In this document: positions 46,111-54,859 of the stretch, piece after piece
Layout of the letters: each line of letters starts with the position of its first letter
Numbering within the stretch: position 1 is the stretch's first letter
Assembly (NCBI GenBank): GCA_963922335.1
Contig: CAWUIB010000006.1
Coordinates: 124,001-188,000 of the forward strand
DNA: 64,000 bases
Reading direction: 5' to 3'
Origin: CALBPI01 sp963922335
GTDB lineage: Bacteria; Pseudomonadota; Gammaproteobacteria; Steroidobacterales; Woeseiaceae
Made by a program: the position numbers and the translations under genes
The notes under the pieces: generated by a model
Database searches by the model: none
What the model saw: only the letters and a program-made list of their open reading frames with translations
What the model was told of the DNA's origin: nothing

Positions 46111-46920
46111 ATGGTTTCAACACGACTGGCGGCGCTGTTTGGCGCCTTGATGTTTGTATTCACGTTGAGCGCGTGCGGTGGCTCGGACGATAGCAGCAGC
46201 TCAACAACAGCCGCTGTTGCGGAGGCCGCTGAAGACGCTATGGATGAAGCGGCAGAAACCGCATCAGACGCCATGGACGCCGCAGGCGAAATGGCTGATG
46301 ACGCAGCCGACGCAGCAGGCGAAATGGCTGATGACGCGATGGCGGCGGCCGGCGAAATGGCTGACGACGCCAAAGACGCAGCGGGTGAAATGGCGCACGG
46401 TGCTATGGCCGCAGCTGGTGAAATGGCTGACGACGCAAAAGCAGCGGCGGGCGAAATGGCTGACGACGCGAAAGCAGCGGCTGGCGAAGCGATGGAAAAA
46501 GCGAGCGGCGCGATGGCGGCAGCTGGCGGCGGCGAAGGTTGCACCTTCGACGTTAAAGTTGGCGACCAACTAGCGTTTAGCACCTCTTCGATTTCTGCCC
46601 CAGCTTCTTGTGGTTCGGTAACGGTCAACCTGACGCACACGGGCAACCTGCCGAAAGCGGCAATGGGCCACAACTGGGTCTTGATTCCGAAAGACCAGGT
46701 TGAAGCGGTTGCGACTGCTGGTATGTCAGCGGGCGTTGCTGGCAACTACCTGGCGGAAGGCGAAGATCGTTACATCGCGGCGACCAAAATCATCGGCGGT
46801 GGTGAGTCTGACAGCGTTACGTTCTCGCTGAGCGACATGGATCCCGATGCAGAGTACATGTACATCTGCACGTTCCCGGGCCACTGGTCAGTGATGCGCG
46901 GAACCTTCACGATCAGCTAA
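46111..46920 (+). CDS. Lipoprotein azurin with 11-residue repeat stalk
   Basis: A 269-residue lipoprotein. Lipobox LSAC (Cys22), then a Ser-rich patch, then an Ala-rich stalk (about 35-140) built of seven 11-residue repeats of the type AAGEMADDAxx starting at residues 57, 68, 79, 90, 101, 112 and 123. Residues 144-269 form an azurin domain with Cu ligands His187, Cys253, His258 and Met262. The arrangement recalls the lipid-anchored azurin Laz of Neisseria, though the stalk sequence is different and resembles LEA-type 11-mers. AAGGA is 9 nt before ATG. An intrinsic terminator follows. Confidence 0.9.
   Translation: MVSTRLAALFGALMFVFTLSACGGSDDSSSSTTAAVAEAAEDAMDEAAETASDAMDAAGEMADDAADAAGEMADDAMAAAGEMADDAKDAAGEMAHGAMAAAGEMADDAKAAAGEMADDAKAAAGEAMEKASGAMAAAGGGEGCTFDVKVGDQLAFSTSSISAPASCGSVTVNLTHTGNLPKAAMGHNWVLIPKDQVEAVATAGMSAGVAGNYLAEGEDRYIAATKIIGGGESDSVTFSLSDMDPDAEYMYICTFPGHWSVMRGTFTIS
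46279..46509 (+). repeat. 33-bp in-frame tandem repeat (stalk of azurin lipoprotein)
   Basis: Seven 33-bp units encode the 11-residue AAGEMADDAxx repeat. Units differ by a few bases; the fourth codes AHGAM and the seventh is degenerate (AAGEAMEKASG). Confidence 0.92.
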
Positions 46921-46945
46921 GCAACCACTGCTCGCGATCGAAAAA

Positions 46946-46981
46946 GCCGTGTGGGGCGATGCGCCTCACGCGGTTTTTTTT
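46946..46981 (+). terminator. Intrinsic terminator after azurin lipoprotein
   Basis: Stem CCGTGTGGGGCG / CGCCTCACGCGG (12 bp, two G-U pairs), three-base loop, followed by eight or more T and preceded by five A. Confidence 0.88.
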
Positions 46982-47032
46982 GCCTGCGTTCCGCGCGACG
47001 GGTTTCGGGCGCAGTCGCGTATACTCGCGCGC

Positions 47033-48196
47033 ATGGAAGACGATCCAAAAACCTCCCCGGAGACGTGGCTTGCGAACGGGTTACATACCCACGATCAGTC
47101 GACGGGTGCCGTAATGCCGGCGATCCATCCTTCGACGACATTTGCGCGTACACCCGATTATGACTTGATCAATCCCGAGCACGTTTACGCGCGCGCGGAG
47201 AATCCAACGTTTCGGCTCCCGGAACGAATGATCGCTGAGCTGGAAGGTGCGGCTGACGCCCGGATATTCGGGTCCGGCATGTCCGCAGCAAGCATTGTTT
47301 TTCAGACGCTTCGGTCCGGCGATCACATCGTGTTGCCGCGGGAGATGTACTACAACCTGCGCACTTGGGTTCACGAATTTGCTGAACGTTTTCAGATCGA
47401 GATCACGAGTGTGCCGGCAGGTAATCTCGATGCGCTGAGAGATGCGATGCGTCCGGGACAGACAAAGCTGGTCTGGATCGAAACGCCAAGCAACCCTGTA
47501 TTCATCGTCACCTCTATCGCTGATGCAGCCGAGATTGCCCATGCGGCGGGTGCACGTCTCGCTGTCGACGGAACGGTCGCGACTCCGTACCACACCCAAC
47601 CGCTGTTGCTGGGCGCGGATATCGTGATGCACTCGACAACAAAGTCGTTGAATGGCCACAGCGACGTGCTGGGCGGCGCGTTGGCGACCCGTGAGGATGA
47701 CGAGCACTGGCAACGCATCCTGCGCGAGCGCGAAAACGCGGGCGGGCTGCCTGGGCCGATGGACGCGTGGCTTTTGCAGCGCGGTCTCAGAACCTTCTTT
47801 GTGCGCATGCAGAAAGCGAGTGCCAACGCGCTGGCTTTAGCGCAATCACTAGAAATGCACCCCTCTGTGTCGGCGGTCCACTATCCGGGTCTGGAGAGTC
47901 ACCCGGCGCATCAGATATCGTCTCAGCAGATGTCGCGCGGATTTGGCAGCCTGCTCGCGTTCGAGGTGACTGGTGGTGCGCCGATGGCGCTGGCCGTTGC
48001 AAGGCATTGCGAAGTCATCACCCGCGCAACATCGCTCGGCGGGGTTGAGTCCTTGATCGAGCACCGCGCATCAATCGAAGGGCCGGAAAGCCCGGTGCCG
48101 GAGGGTCTGCTGCGTGTATCGGTAGGGATCGAATCTGCTGATGATTTGCGCGATGATTTGACGAACGCGCTGACGCATGCAGGAGAAGCAGCATGA
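47033..48196 (+). CDS. Cys/Met metabolism PLP enzyme (cystathionine gamma-synthase/lyase-like)
   Basis: A 387-residue fold-type I PLP enzyme: AVMPAIHPSTTFARTP, YARAENPTFRLPERMIAELEGA, GSGMSAASIVFQTL, VWIETPSNPVF, VDGTVATPY and the PLP Lys in HSTTKSLNGHSDVLGG. Choice among cystathionine gamma-synthase, beta/gamma-lyase or methionine gamma-lyase cannot be made by eye. The canonical YxRxxNPT reads YARAENPT. ATG 47033 is used; the frame extends upstream into the terminator. The stop overlaps the next ATG by 4 bp. Confidence 0.87.
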   Translation: MEDDPKTSPETWLANGLHTHDQSTGAVMPAIHPSTTFARTPDYDLINPEHVYARAENPTFRLPERMIAELEGAADARIFGSGMSAASIVFQTLRSGDHIVLPREMYYNLRTWVHEFAERFQIEITSVPAGNLDALRDAMRPGQTKLVWIETPSNPVFIVTSIADAAEIAHAAGARLAVDGTVATPYHTQPLLLGADIVMHSTTKSLNGHSDVLGGALATREDDEHWQRILRERENAGGLPGPMDAWLLQRGLRTFFVRMQKASANALALAQSLEMHPSVSAVHYPGLESHPAHQISSQQMSRGFGSLLAFEVTGGAPMALAVARHCEVITRATSLGGVESLIEHRASIEGPESPVPEGLLRVSVGIESADDLRDDLTNALTHAGEAA

Positions 48197-49620
48197 GGTT
48201 GTATGGCGAGATCACTCGCGAGATCGATGAAGGTCCGTCGGGGCCAGAAATCGGTGCGCTGTTCGATTTTGACGGCACGCTCATCGCCGGGTTTTCGGTC
48301 TTTTCCTTCTTGCGAGAGCAGTTACGCCAGCGGGAGCTGACGCGCGAACAGGCTTTGAAGCTCGCGGCCGCCGGCGTTGGTTACGGTGCCGGCAACCTGG
48401 GTTTCTCAGGCTTGCTGGTGGCGAGTGCCAGACTGCTCGGTGGCATGAGTGAATCACGACTCGAGGATCTTGGTCGCGACACATTCGAACGCCACATTGC
48501 CAAGGTCATCTATCCGGAGGCGCGCGGGCTTATTGAGGCGCATCAGGCCAAAGGGCACACGGTTGCGATCGTCTCCTCAGCGACGCGATACCAGGTCGAG
48601 GCTGCGGCGGCAGAGTTGGGTGTTGAGCATGTGCTTTGCAGCGAGCTTGAAGTAATCGATGGTCGACTGACGGGAGAGATTATTCGCCCCACTTGTTTCG
48701 GCCAGGGGAAAGTCACTGCCGCCGAGCGGCTCGCAGAACAAACCGGAATCGATCTCGACAAGAGCTTTTTCTATTCGGACAGCTCGGACGATTTACCGCT
48801 GCTCGAGCGTGTGGGTCAACCCCGTCCACTCAATCCAAATCCGCAGTTGGTCGAAGTATCGGAGGATCGCGGTTGGCCCATCCGTCGATTCGCCAGTCGC
48901 GGACGCCCGCGCCCGACGGACTTGCTGCGGACGGTCGCTGCGACGGGAAGTATGGTGCCGTCGTTTCTCGCGGGGCTACCGATTTGGGCACTCACGGGTT
49001 CGCGGAATGCCGCGCAAAATTTCACGATGTCGCTATTCGCGGATGTTGCGAGTGCGTTGATCGGCCTGAACCTCGAAGTCACGGGCGAACACAACCTCTG
49101 GATTCAACGCCCAGCGGTGTTTGTCTTCAACCATCAGAGTCAGGCCGACGTTGTGATCATGGCGCGGCTGTTGCGTCGCGATGTCGCAGGTGTCGGCAAG
49201 AAGGAAATCGCCAAAGTACCCGTGCTTGGGCAAATCATGCAGATGGCGGGCACGGTGATGATCGATCGCAGCGATGCGACGAAAGCGATCGAGTCCATGA
49301 AGCAGCTGGTGAACACCATCAAGGTCGAGCGAAAGTCTGTTGTCATGGCGCCAGAGGGCACACGCACGGTGTCGACGCGACTCGGTAAGTTCAAGAAAGG
49401 CGCGTTCCACCTCGCGATGCAGGCAGGAGTGCCGATCGTGCCCGTAGTGATTCGAAACGCGATCGACGTATCACCCAAAGGCGACTTCATGTTCCATCCA
49501 GCGACAGTCGCTGTCGATGTCCTCGAGCCTGTCGAGACCGGAGACTGGCAGCCTGAAACCATCGATGAGCACGTCGCTCACGTACGAAATCTGTTTCTTG
49601 AGTCGTTGGGCCAAATATGA
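48193..49620 (+). CDS. Fused HAD-IB hydrolase and 1-acylglycerol-3-phosphate acyltransferase
   Basis: A 475-residue two-domain protein. Residues about 18-225 are a HAD-IB phosphatase-like domain (FDFDGTLIAGF, IVSSATRYQVE, FYSDSSDDLPLL). Residues about 290-460 are a PlsC domain with NHQSQAD (the HX4D site), GKKEIAKVPVLG, APEGTR and VPIVPVVIRN. Such fusions are known among actinobacterial and proteobacterial acyltransferases. A lipid phosphatase plus acyltransferase pairing is suggestive, but substrates are unproven. It overlaps genes at both ends (4 bp), so it is coupled to the PLP enzyme and the following lipase. Confidence 0.87.
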   Translation: MRLYGEITREIDEGPSGPEIGALFDFDGTLIAGFSVFSFLREQLRQRELTREQALKLAAAGVGYGAGNLGFSGLLVASARLLGGMSESRLEDLGRDTFERHIAKVIYPEARGLIEAHQAKGHTVAIVSSATRYQVEAAAAELGVEHVLCSELEVIDGRLTGEIIRPTCFGQGKVTAAERLAEQTGIDLDKSFFYSDSSDDLPLLERVGQPRPLNPNPQLVEVSEDRGWPIRRFASRGRPRPTDLLRTVAATGSMVPSFLAGLPIWALTGSRNAAQNFTMSLFADVASALIGLNLEVTGEHNLWIQRPAVFVFNHQSQADVVIMARLLRRDVAGVGKKEIAKVPVLGQIMQMAGTVMIDRSDATKAIESMKQLVNTIKVERKSVVMAPEGTRTVSTRLGKFKKGAFHLAMQAGVPIVPVVIRNAIDVSPKGDFMFHPATVAVDVLEPVETGDWQPETIDEHVAHVRNLFLESLGQI

Positions 49621-50441
49621 GTGCATTTACAGAAGGCAATCTTTCATCCGGTTTGTATCACGCTAGTTGGATGCCTGATTCATCGACCGATCGGCACGTC
49701 GTTATCGTGCACGGCCTCGCTGAGCATATAGGTCGCTATGCTCACGTGGCGGCGCGCCTGAATGCGGCAGGGTATGCAGTTCACGGTCTCGATCATGTCG
49801 GACACGGTCAATCGCCCGGCGTGCGTAACCTCGTTGATTCGTTCTCGGACTTTACCGATGGCGTCAGTGAGCTGCTCGACATGCTACTAGCCACGCATGG
49901 CGCGAATCGTGTGCATCTGCTCGGGCATAGCATGGGGGGGCTGATCGCTGCGACGTGCGCTGTCCAGATGCCTGAACGACTGAAAACGTTGATGCTGTCC
50001 GGACCTGCGATTGTCGCCGATCCACCGCCACCGTTTTTGCAGGTGTTTCTTGGGCGGGTTTTCTCGAAAATTGCTCCGAAGGTGGGTGTGTTGGCATTGG
50101 ATGCCAACGGTATTAGTCGTGACAGTAAGGTGGTGACCGCGTATTTGGAAGACCCCTTGGTCTACAACGGAAAAATCACTGCGAGATTGGCAGCAGAGTT
50201 GCTTGATGCGACGGAAGCGATTCAGCAACGCGCGTCAGATTTGCGTTTGCCAATGCTGTTGATGCACGGCATGGCCGACACGCTAACCGCCCCGTCCGGA
50301 TCTGAGTTGTTGCACAAGCGCTCGTCCAGTGACGACAAAACGTTGAAGCAGTACCCGGGCCTCTATCACGAGATCTTTAACGAGCCGGAACAGGACCAAG
50401 TCCTCGACGACCTGGTCAGCTGGCTCCAGGCGCGAGTCTGA
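49617..50441 (+). CDS. Alpha/beta hydrolase, monoacylglycerol lipase-like
   Basis: A 274-residue hydrolase of the Hydrolase_4 (serine aminopeptidase S33) type: VIVHGLAEHIGRYAHVA, DHVGHGQSPG, nucleophile GHSMGG, Asp in MHGMADTLTAP and His in YPGLYHEIFNEPE. This pattern is typical of monoacylglycerol lipase and lysophospholipase PldB-like enzymes. ATG overlaps the stop of the acyltransferase fusion, which fits a lipid role. Its stop is one base from the end of the opposing nhaA. Confidence 0.83.
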   Translation: MSAFTEGNLSSGLYHASWMPDSSTDRHVVIVHGLAEHIGRYAHVAARLNAAGYAVHGLDHVGHGQSPGVRNLVDSFSDFTDGVSELLDMLLATHGANRVHLLGHSMGGLIAATCAVQMPERLKTLMLSGPAIVADPPPPFLQVFLGRVFSKIAPKVGVLALDANGISRDSKVVTAYLEDPLVYNGKITARLAAELLDATEAIQQRASDLRLPMLLMHGMADTLTAPSGSELLHKRSSSDDKTLKQYPGLYHEIFNEPEQDQVLDDLVSWLQARV

Positions 50442-50442
50442 G

Positions 50443-51648
50443 TTAGCTCGCGGAAACGGGCTCCGAAGCACCCGTCACGGGCGTTGGAGACTTCGCTCGT
50501 TTCAACACGAGATAGGCGCCAATTCCTGAGGCCAGTGACCCAAGAATGATGCCGAGCCGTTCGTCGAACAGTAGGTTCACGCCGGTCTCTTCAAACGCCA
50601 GCGATCCGATAAACAGGCTCATTGTGAAGCCGACGCCGCAAAGTAGCCCGGTGCCATAAATGTGCATCCAGCTGAGCCCCTTCGGTAGTTTCGCAAGTCC
50701 GAGAAGGACGACCAGTCCGCAAGAGACCATGACGCCAATCTGTTTGCCAAAGAACAGACCGAGCATGATGCCCAGGGGAACGCTATGCAGTACGTAATCG
50801 AGAGATACGCCGCTGAGCGACAATCCGGCATTCGCAAAAGCAAAGATCGGCAAGACCCAGTAGTTCACACTCTTGTGCAGCGCATGCTCCATCACATGCA
50901 ATGGTGAGTGACCGTCTTCACCGCCTTTGATGGGGATGAAGAACGCGAGCAACACGCCGGCCAGTGTGGCGTGTACGCCGGACTTCAGTACGGCGACCCA
51001 CATCACCAGCCCAACCAGCAGATAGGGTGTCTTTTGCAAGACGCCGAATCGATTCATTGCGAACAATATCGGTAAGCAAGCGCCGCCGATTGCCAGAGCA
51101 GTCAGGGAAATATTGCCGCTATAGAAGATCGCAATGATCGCGATGGCGGCGACGTCATCAAAGATCGCGATGGTGACCATGAACACCTTTAGCGTCGGCG
51201 GTACACCGCGGCCGAGTAGTGCGATGATCGCCAATGCAAAAGCGATATCGGTCGCCGCGGGAATTGCCCAGCCTTGCAGCGCGATGGGATCTCCCAAATT
51301 GACCCACGCGTAGATCAGCGCAGGAATCGCCATGCCACCGACTGCAGCGGCACCAGGCAGGATGACTTGGCGGGGATCTCGCAACTGTCCCTCGATCAGT
51401 TCGCGCTTGAGCTCGAGACCAATCAGGAAGAAAAAGATTGCCATCAAGCCGTCATTGATCCACAGCAGCAACGGCTTGCCGATGCTGAAGGTACCAACGC
51501 GAATCTCGAATTCGAGTGCGATCAAGGCATCGTAGTAACCCGCAAGCGGCGAGTTGGCGATGATCATGGCGAGCACCGCTGCCGAGAACAGAATGATGCC
51601 GCTGGCGGCCTCCAGCTTGAAAAAGCTGTTGAAGAAAGAGTGGATCAC
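50443..51648 (-). CDS. nhaA: Na+/H+ antiporter NhaA
   Basis: A 401-residue inner-membrane antiporter. NhaA blocks include FFKLEAASGIILF, INDGLMAIFFFLIGLELKRE, AIPAATDIAFALAIIALLG with the paired Asp, FDDVAAIAIIAIFY, and FAFANAGLSL. It exchanges two H+ for one Na+ to control cytosolic sodium and pH. It is 41 bp downstream of the thioredoxin gene on the same strand. Confidence 0.96.
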   Translation of the reverse strand: MIHSFFNSFFKLEAASGIILFSAAVLAMIIANSPLAGYYDALIALEFEIRVGTFSIGKPLLLWINDGLMAIFFFLIGLELKRELIEGQLRDPRQVILPGAAAVGGMAIPALIYAWVNLGDPIALQGWAIPAATDIAFALAIIALLGRGVPPTLKVFMVTIAIFDDVAAIAIIAIFYSGNISLTALAIGGACLPILFAMNRFGVLQKTPYLLVGLVMWVAVLKSGVHATLAGVLLAFFIPIKGGEDGHSPLHVMEHALHKSVNYWVLPIFAFANAGLSLSGVSLDYVLHSVPLGIMLGLFFGKQIGVMVSCGLVVLLGLAKLPKGLSWMHIYGTGLLCGVGFTMSLFIGSLAFEETGVNLLFDERLGIILGSLASGIGAYLVLKRAKSPTPVTGASEPVSAS

Positions 51649-51689
51649 CTTGCGCTCCTCAGTCCGTGAGCAAAGCCGAAGTGCTTCGC

Positions 51690-52322
51690 CTAGAGTGACA
51701 GTTGATCTTTTGCTTCAGCAATCGTGATTTGCTGCTGGTCCAGCCGCTGAAGCACATCGATGATATGAGCTGCTTCTTCCTCATCGACATCGCCGATGTG
51801 GGCGTTAAGCAGCGTGCCGTCGCGCCAGATAATGAGGGTAAACGGCAATGCCATCAACTCGAGTTGATATTGGTCGGCGATCGCGAGCGCACCCTCGTCA
51901 CCGACCAAAATCGGGTAGTTGAAGTTGATCTCGCCGTCATACTCAGTGACCGCGTCCATTTCATCGAGCGCGACGCCGACTACCTGCAGGCCAGATACCG
52001 GCTGATCTTCCTGAATTGATTTCAATAACGGGATTTCCCGGCGGCATGGCGCGCACCAGGTCGCCCAAAAATTGATCAGCCTGAGCTGCCCATCCCACTC
52101 GCTGAGGCTGAGTTCTCCGCCGCCCAGTGCCGGCATGGTGATGTCCGGTGCGTTGGGGTCTGCATCGGTCGCCGCCGCTGCCGCAACCGCTGCTGCGCGT
52201 GTGATCGCGCCGGGCTGCGAGATCGTTGGGGTGTCGGAGTTAGCGCGCAGGCTGGTACCGGCGAGGTAACCGCCAATCGCGCTGATCGCGATCACCGCGA
52301 GATAGATCGGTGCGTGTTTCAT
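51690..52322 (-). CDS. TlpA-like membrane-anchored thioredoxin
   Basis: A 210-residue protein with an N-terminal signal anchor (residues about 5-25), an Ala-rich spacer (about 40-58) and a TlpA/ResA-type thioredoxin domain: LSEWDGQLRLINFWATWCAPCRREIP, with the CAPC active site, and the cis-Pro loop ALPFTLII. Faces the periplasm. It follows dsbD by 12 bp, so DsbD probably supplies its electrons. The usual partners are cytochrome c maturation or copper-site assembly, but none is proven here. Confidence 0.9.
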   Translation of the reverse strand: MKHAPIYLAVIAISAIGGYLAGTSLRANSDTPTISQPGAITRAAAVAAAAATDADPNAPDITMPALGGGELSLSEWDGQLRLINFWATWCAPCRREIPLLKSIQEDQPVSGLQVVGVALDEMDAVTEYDGEINFNYPILVGDEGALAIADQYQLELMALPFTLIIWRDGTLLNAHIGDVDEEEAAHIIDVLQRLDQQQITIAEAKDQLSL

Positions 52323-52334
52323 CCAGCGAGCATA

Positions 52335-54599
52335 TCAGTTAGCCGCAGCTTGGGTGAGGTCTGGCGAGGTCGCGCGATCAACGTGCGCGCTGAATTTCTC
52401 CGCAGCCATGTAGCCGACCACCTGGTATCCGGGTCGCAAGGTGCCGTCCGGACCGTAGAAGATGATCGATGGTGGGCCAAAAATACCGAACACCGCCATC
52501 AGGTCCTTGTCGTCCTGATCGTTCGCCGTGACGTCGGCTTTGAGGAGTACCGTGTTTTCCAGCGCAGCAATAACAGTCTGGTCGGTGAAGGTGTACTTCT
52601 CCATCTCCTTGCACGACACACACCAGTCGGCATAGAAATCGAGCATGACCGCTTTGCCTTCCAGAGCCGCGCTGGCGACGGCGTTCTCGAGGTCGCTGAC
52701 GGTCTTGATCTTCGCAAATTGCAGCTTGGGTGCTTCCGCTTGCAAGGCGCCGCCTCTCGAGGCGAGCACACTGCCTTTCATCGGTTGCAGCGGGTCTTCG
52801 CCGCCGGTCAGTGCGCCGACGAACAATACAGCGCCATAAAGCATCGCCAGCATGCCGAAGCCCTTGCCCATCTGCTGCGTGCCGCGCGGCGATTCAGGCA
52901 ACGGCGTCAAACCACCGAGGAACACGCCTGCCATGAAAATCAGAACCGCCCACATCAACAGCACAACACCCGGCGGCAACAGTCGCGCGAGCATCCAGAT
53001 TGCAAGGCCCAGCATGATGAAGCCGAAGGCCTGCTTGACGCGCTCCATCCATGCGCCCGCTTTGGGCAACAAACGACCGGCGGACGCACCGACGAGCAAC
53101 AGTGGCGTGCCCATGCCCATCGAGAGTGCGAACAGTGCGAGCCCTCCGCGCACGACATCCCCCGTTTGGCCGATCACAGCGAGTGCCGCGACCAGTGGTG
53201 GCGCGACGCAGGCCGTCACGACCAGTGACGATAGAGCACCCATTACAAACGCGCCTACCGCAGTGCCGCTCTTCTGACCGCCGCTGATGTTTGCAATGCG
53301 CGTTTGGATCGAGGAGGGCATTTGCAGCTCGAAGAGGCCGAACATGCTCAATGAGAGCACCACGAACAAACCGGCAAATGTTGCAAGAATCCAAGGCTGC
53401 TGAAATACGGTCTGCGCCTGCTGCCCAGCTTTAGCGAACACCGCGCCGGCGATGGTATAGGTCAATGCCATGCCCAGCACGTACAGCAATGCGAGGAAGA
53501 AGCCGCGCGCTGGCGTCACGTTGTCGCCGTCGCCTGCGATGATGCCGGAGAGGATCGGTACCATCGGCAATACGCATGGCGTGAACGCCAGAAGGAGCCC
53601 CAAACCGAAGAACGTGCCGAGTACGGCGAAGATGTTGCTGGTTGTGATCAGGGCGGCAAGTTTCGCCTGCTCTGAAATCGGTGCACCTGCTTGCGGCGAT
53701 GTCGTTGTGTCAGCGATGGCCTCGACACCTGCCGATGCGTCACCGGCGGGTAGCGTGATTTCGAAAGACTGCACCTGTTCTGGATAGCAAATGCCGCCCT
53801 CAGCACATCCCTGGTAGGTTAGGGTGAGTGTTTCACGCCCGGCGGTCGTATCTGGTCGATCGATTGCCAGCGTTGCGATGACCGAATTGAGATAAATCTC
53901 GGTATCACCGAAATACTCGTCAAACTTCGGCTTGCCTGCTGGCAGGTTCAGCGCGACCGCGGTGGCCCGTTCGTTGCCAAGTTCCGCCTTGATCGAATGG
54001 CGGTAGAGGTAATAGTCGGGCTCGATCTGGAATCCAACCTCAATCTCGTTGCCACCCAGTCCGACGATCATCGGCTGGAATGCTTCCTCCGGCGATAGGA
54101 AATCCTGACCAAGTGGTGCCGCTCCGAAGGGTGATGACAATGCAGGAGCGGCGGGCGTGGCCGAGGCGATCAGCGATACGGAAGAGCGCCATGTCTGCGG
54201 CGGGAAACAGATGCCGAGCGCTTCTGAGCAGCCTTGCGACTTGATGACGAGTTCAGCGTCGCCTTCGCCGGAATAGGGAATGACGACCACAAAATCGTCG
54301 TCGTAAATCGGCTGCTCGCCGAAAAACTCGTCGGAGTGCGGCGTGGCTCTGGGCCAGAGCGGCTCGGACAACTCGGCATCGCTGCCCTCGATAGCGAAGC
54401 TGATCTTGTCTTTATATAGGTAGTACCCGGGCGTGACGTTCCAGTCGACCACGAGTTCATCGCCCTCGACCGCGACGGTGTAGGGGAAGGCTTCGTTCGC
54501 CGGGATCAGTTCGTTTTGCGCGAAGGCTGTGCTGGCACCGCCAGTGGACAGCAGAAATGCGCCGAGAACGGCGATCAATTTGGATATGCGTGTGTTCAT
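52335..54599 (-). CDS. dsbD: Thiol:disulfide interchange protein DsbD with duplicated alpha domain
   Basis: A 754-residue protein, about 190 longer than E. coli DsbD. After the signal peptide (ending STAFA) come two periplasmic DsbD-alpha domains: the first with Cys124 and Cys131 (GCSEALGICFPP), the second with Cys265 and Cys271 (GCAEGGICYPEQ). Eight or so membrane helices follow with LAFTPCVLPMVP and VVTACVAPPL, the two transmembrane cysteines. The C-terminal thioredoxin domain has WCVSCKEME. It passes electrons from cytoplasmic thioredoxin to periplasmic proteins. The second alpha domain has the canonical CX5C spacing; the first has CX6C. Confidence 0.93.
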   Translation of the reverse strand: MNTRISKLIAVLGAFLLSTGGASTAFAQNELIPANEAFPYTVAVEGDELVVDWNVTPGYYLYKDKISFAIEGSDAELSEPLWPRATPHSDEFFGEQPIYDDDFVVVIPYSGEGDAELVIKSQGCSEALGICFPPQTWRSSVSLIASATPAAPALSSPFGAAPLGQDFLSPEEAFQPMIVGLGGNEIEVGFQIEPDYYLYRHSIKAELGNERATAVALNLPAGKPKFDEYFGDTEIYLNSVIATLAIDRPDTTAGRETLTLTYQGCAEGGICYPEQVQSFEITLPAGDASAGVEAIADTTTSPQAGAPISEQAKLAALITTSNIFAVLGTFFGLGLLLAFTPCVLPMVPILSGIIAGDGDNVTPARGFFLALLYVLGMALTYTIAGAVFAKAGQQAQTVFQQPWILATFAGLFVVLSLSMFGLFELQMPSSIQTRIANISGGQKSGTAVGAFVMGALSSLVVTACVAPPLVAALAVIGQTGDVVRGGLALFALSMGMGTPLLLVGASAGRLLPKAGAWMERVKQAFGFIMLGLAIWMLARLLPPGVVLLMWAVLIFMAGVFLGGLTPLPESPRGTQQMGKGFGMLAMLYGAVLFVGALTGGEDPLQPMKGSVLASRGGALQAEAPKLQFAKIKTVSDLENAVASAALEGKAVMLDFYADWCVSCKEMEKYTFTDQTVIAALENTVLLKADVTANDQDDKDLMAVFGIFGPPSIIFYGPDGTLRPGYQVVGYMAAEKFSAHVDRATSPDLTQAAAN

Positions 54600-54738
54600 G
54601 CGCGTAGTTGACCCGATTGAACCTCAAATTATCGCAGCAACTCTACCTTTCGTCAGTATTTGAGGCTGTTGTCGATGTCTCGTTTTTGCGAGGCCGGATT
54701 GTCGCTGTCGAGCGACGCACCAGAAAGCCGCCTCACCC

Positions 54739-54767
54739 CTTGAAATGTCACATATTGGCCCTATCAT
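54739..54767 (+). promoter_or_regulatory. Sigma32-type heat-shock promoter for groESL
   Basis: CTTGAAA (54739-54745), a 13-bp spacer, then CCCTATCAT (54759-54767), close to the sigma32 consensus CTTGAAA-N11-16-CCCCATnT. It ends where the CIRCE element begins. Confidence 0.75.
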
Positions 54768-54793
54768 TAGCACTCCTTTCGGGCGAGTGCTAA
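54767..54793. promoter_or_regulatory. CIRCE element (HrcA operator)
   Basis: TTAGCACTC, nine bases, GAGTGCTAA: a perfect match to the CIRCE inverted repeat, 66 bp before the groES start. HrcA binding here would repress the adjoining sigma32-type promoter. Confidence 0.95.
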
Positions 54794-54859
54794 CAATTCG
54801 AGCATCGTCTCGATGTTTTTTGTTCGGAAAATCAGATATTTGGAAGAGGAGATCCATCG

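Noticed and set aside
46279..46509. 33-bp repeats as a CRISPR-like array
   Set aside because: Units are contiguous with no spacers, are in frame with the azurin lipoprotein and have a length divisible by three.
54608..54793. 61-residue frame upstream of groES
   Set aside because: It runs through the sigma32 promoter and CIRCE element, and has no ribosome site or recognisable sequence.
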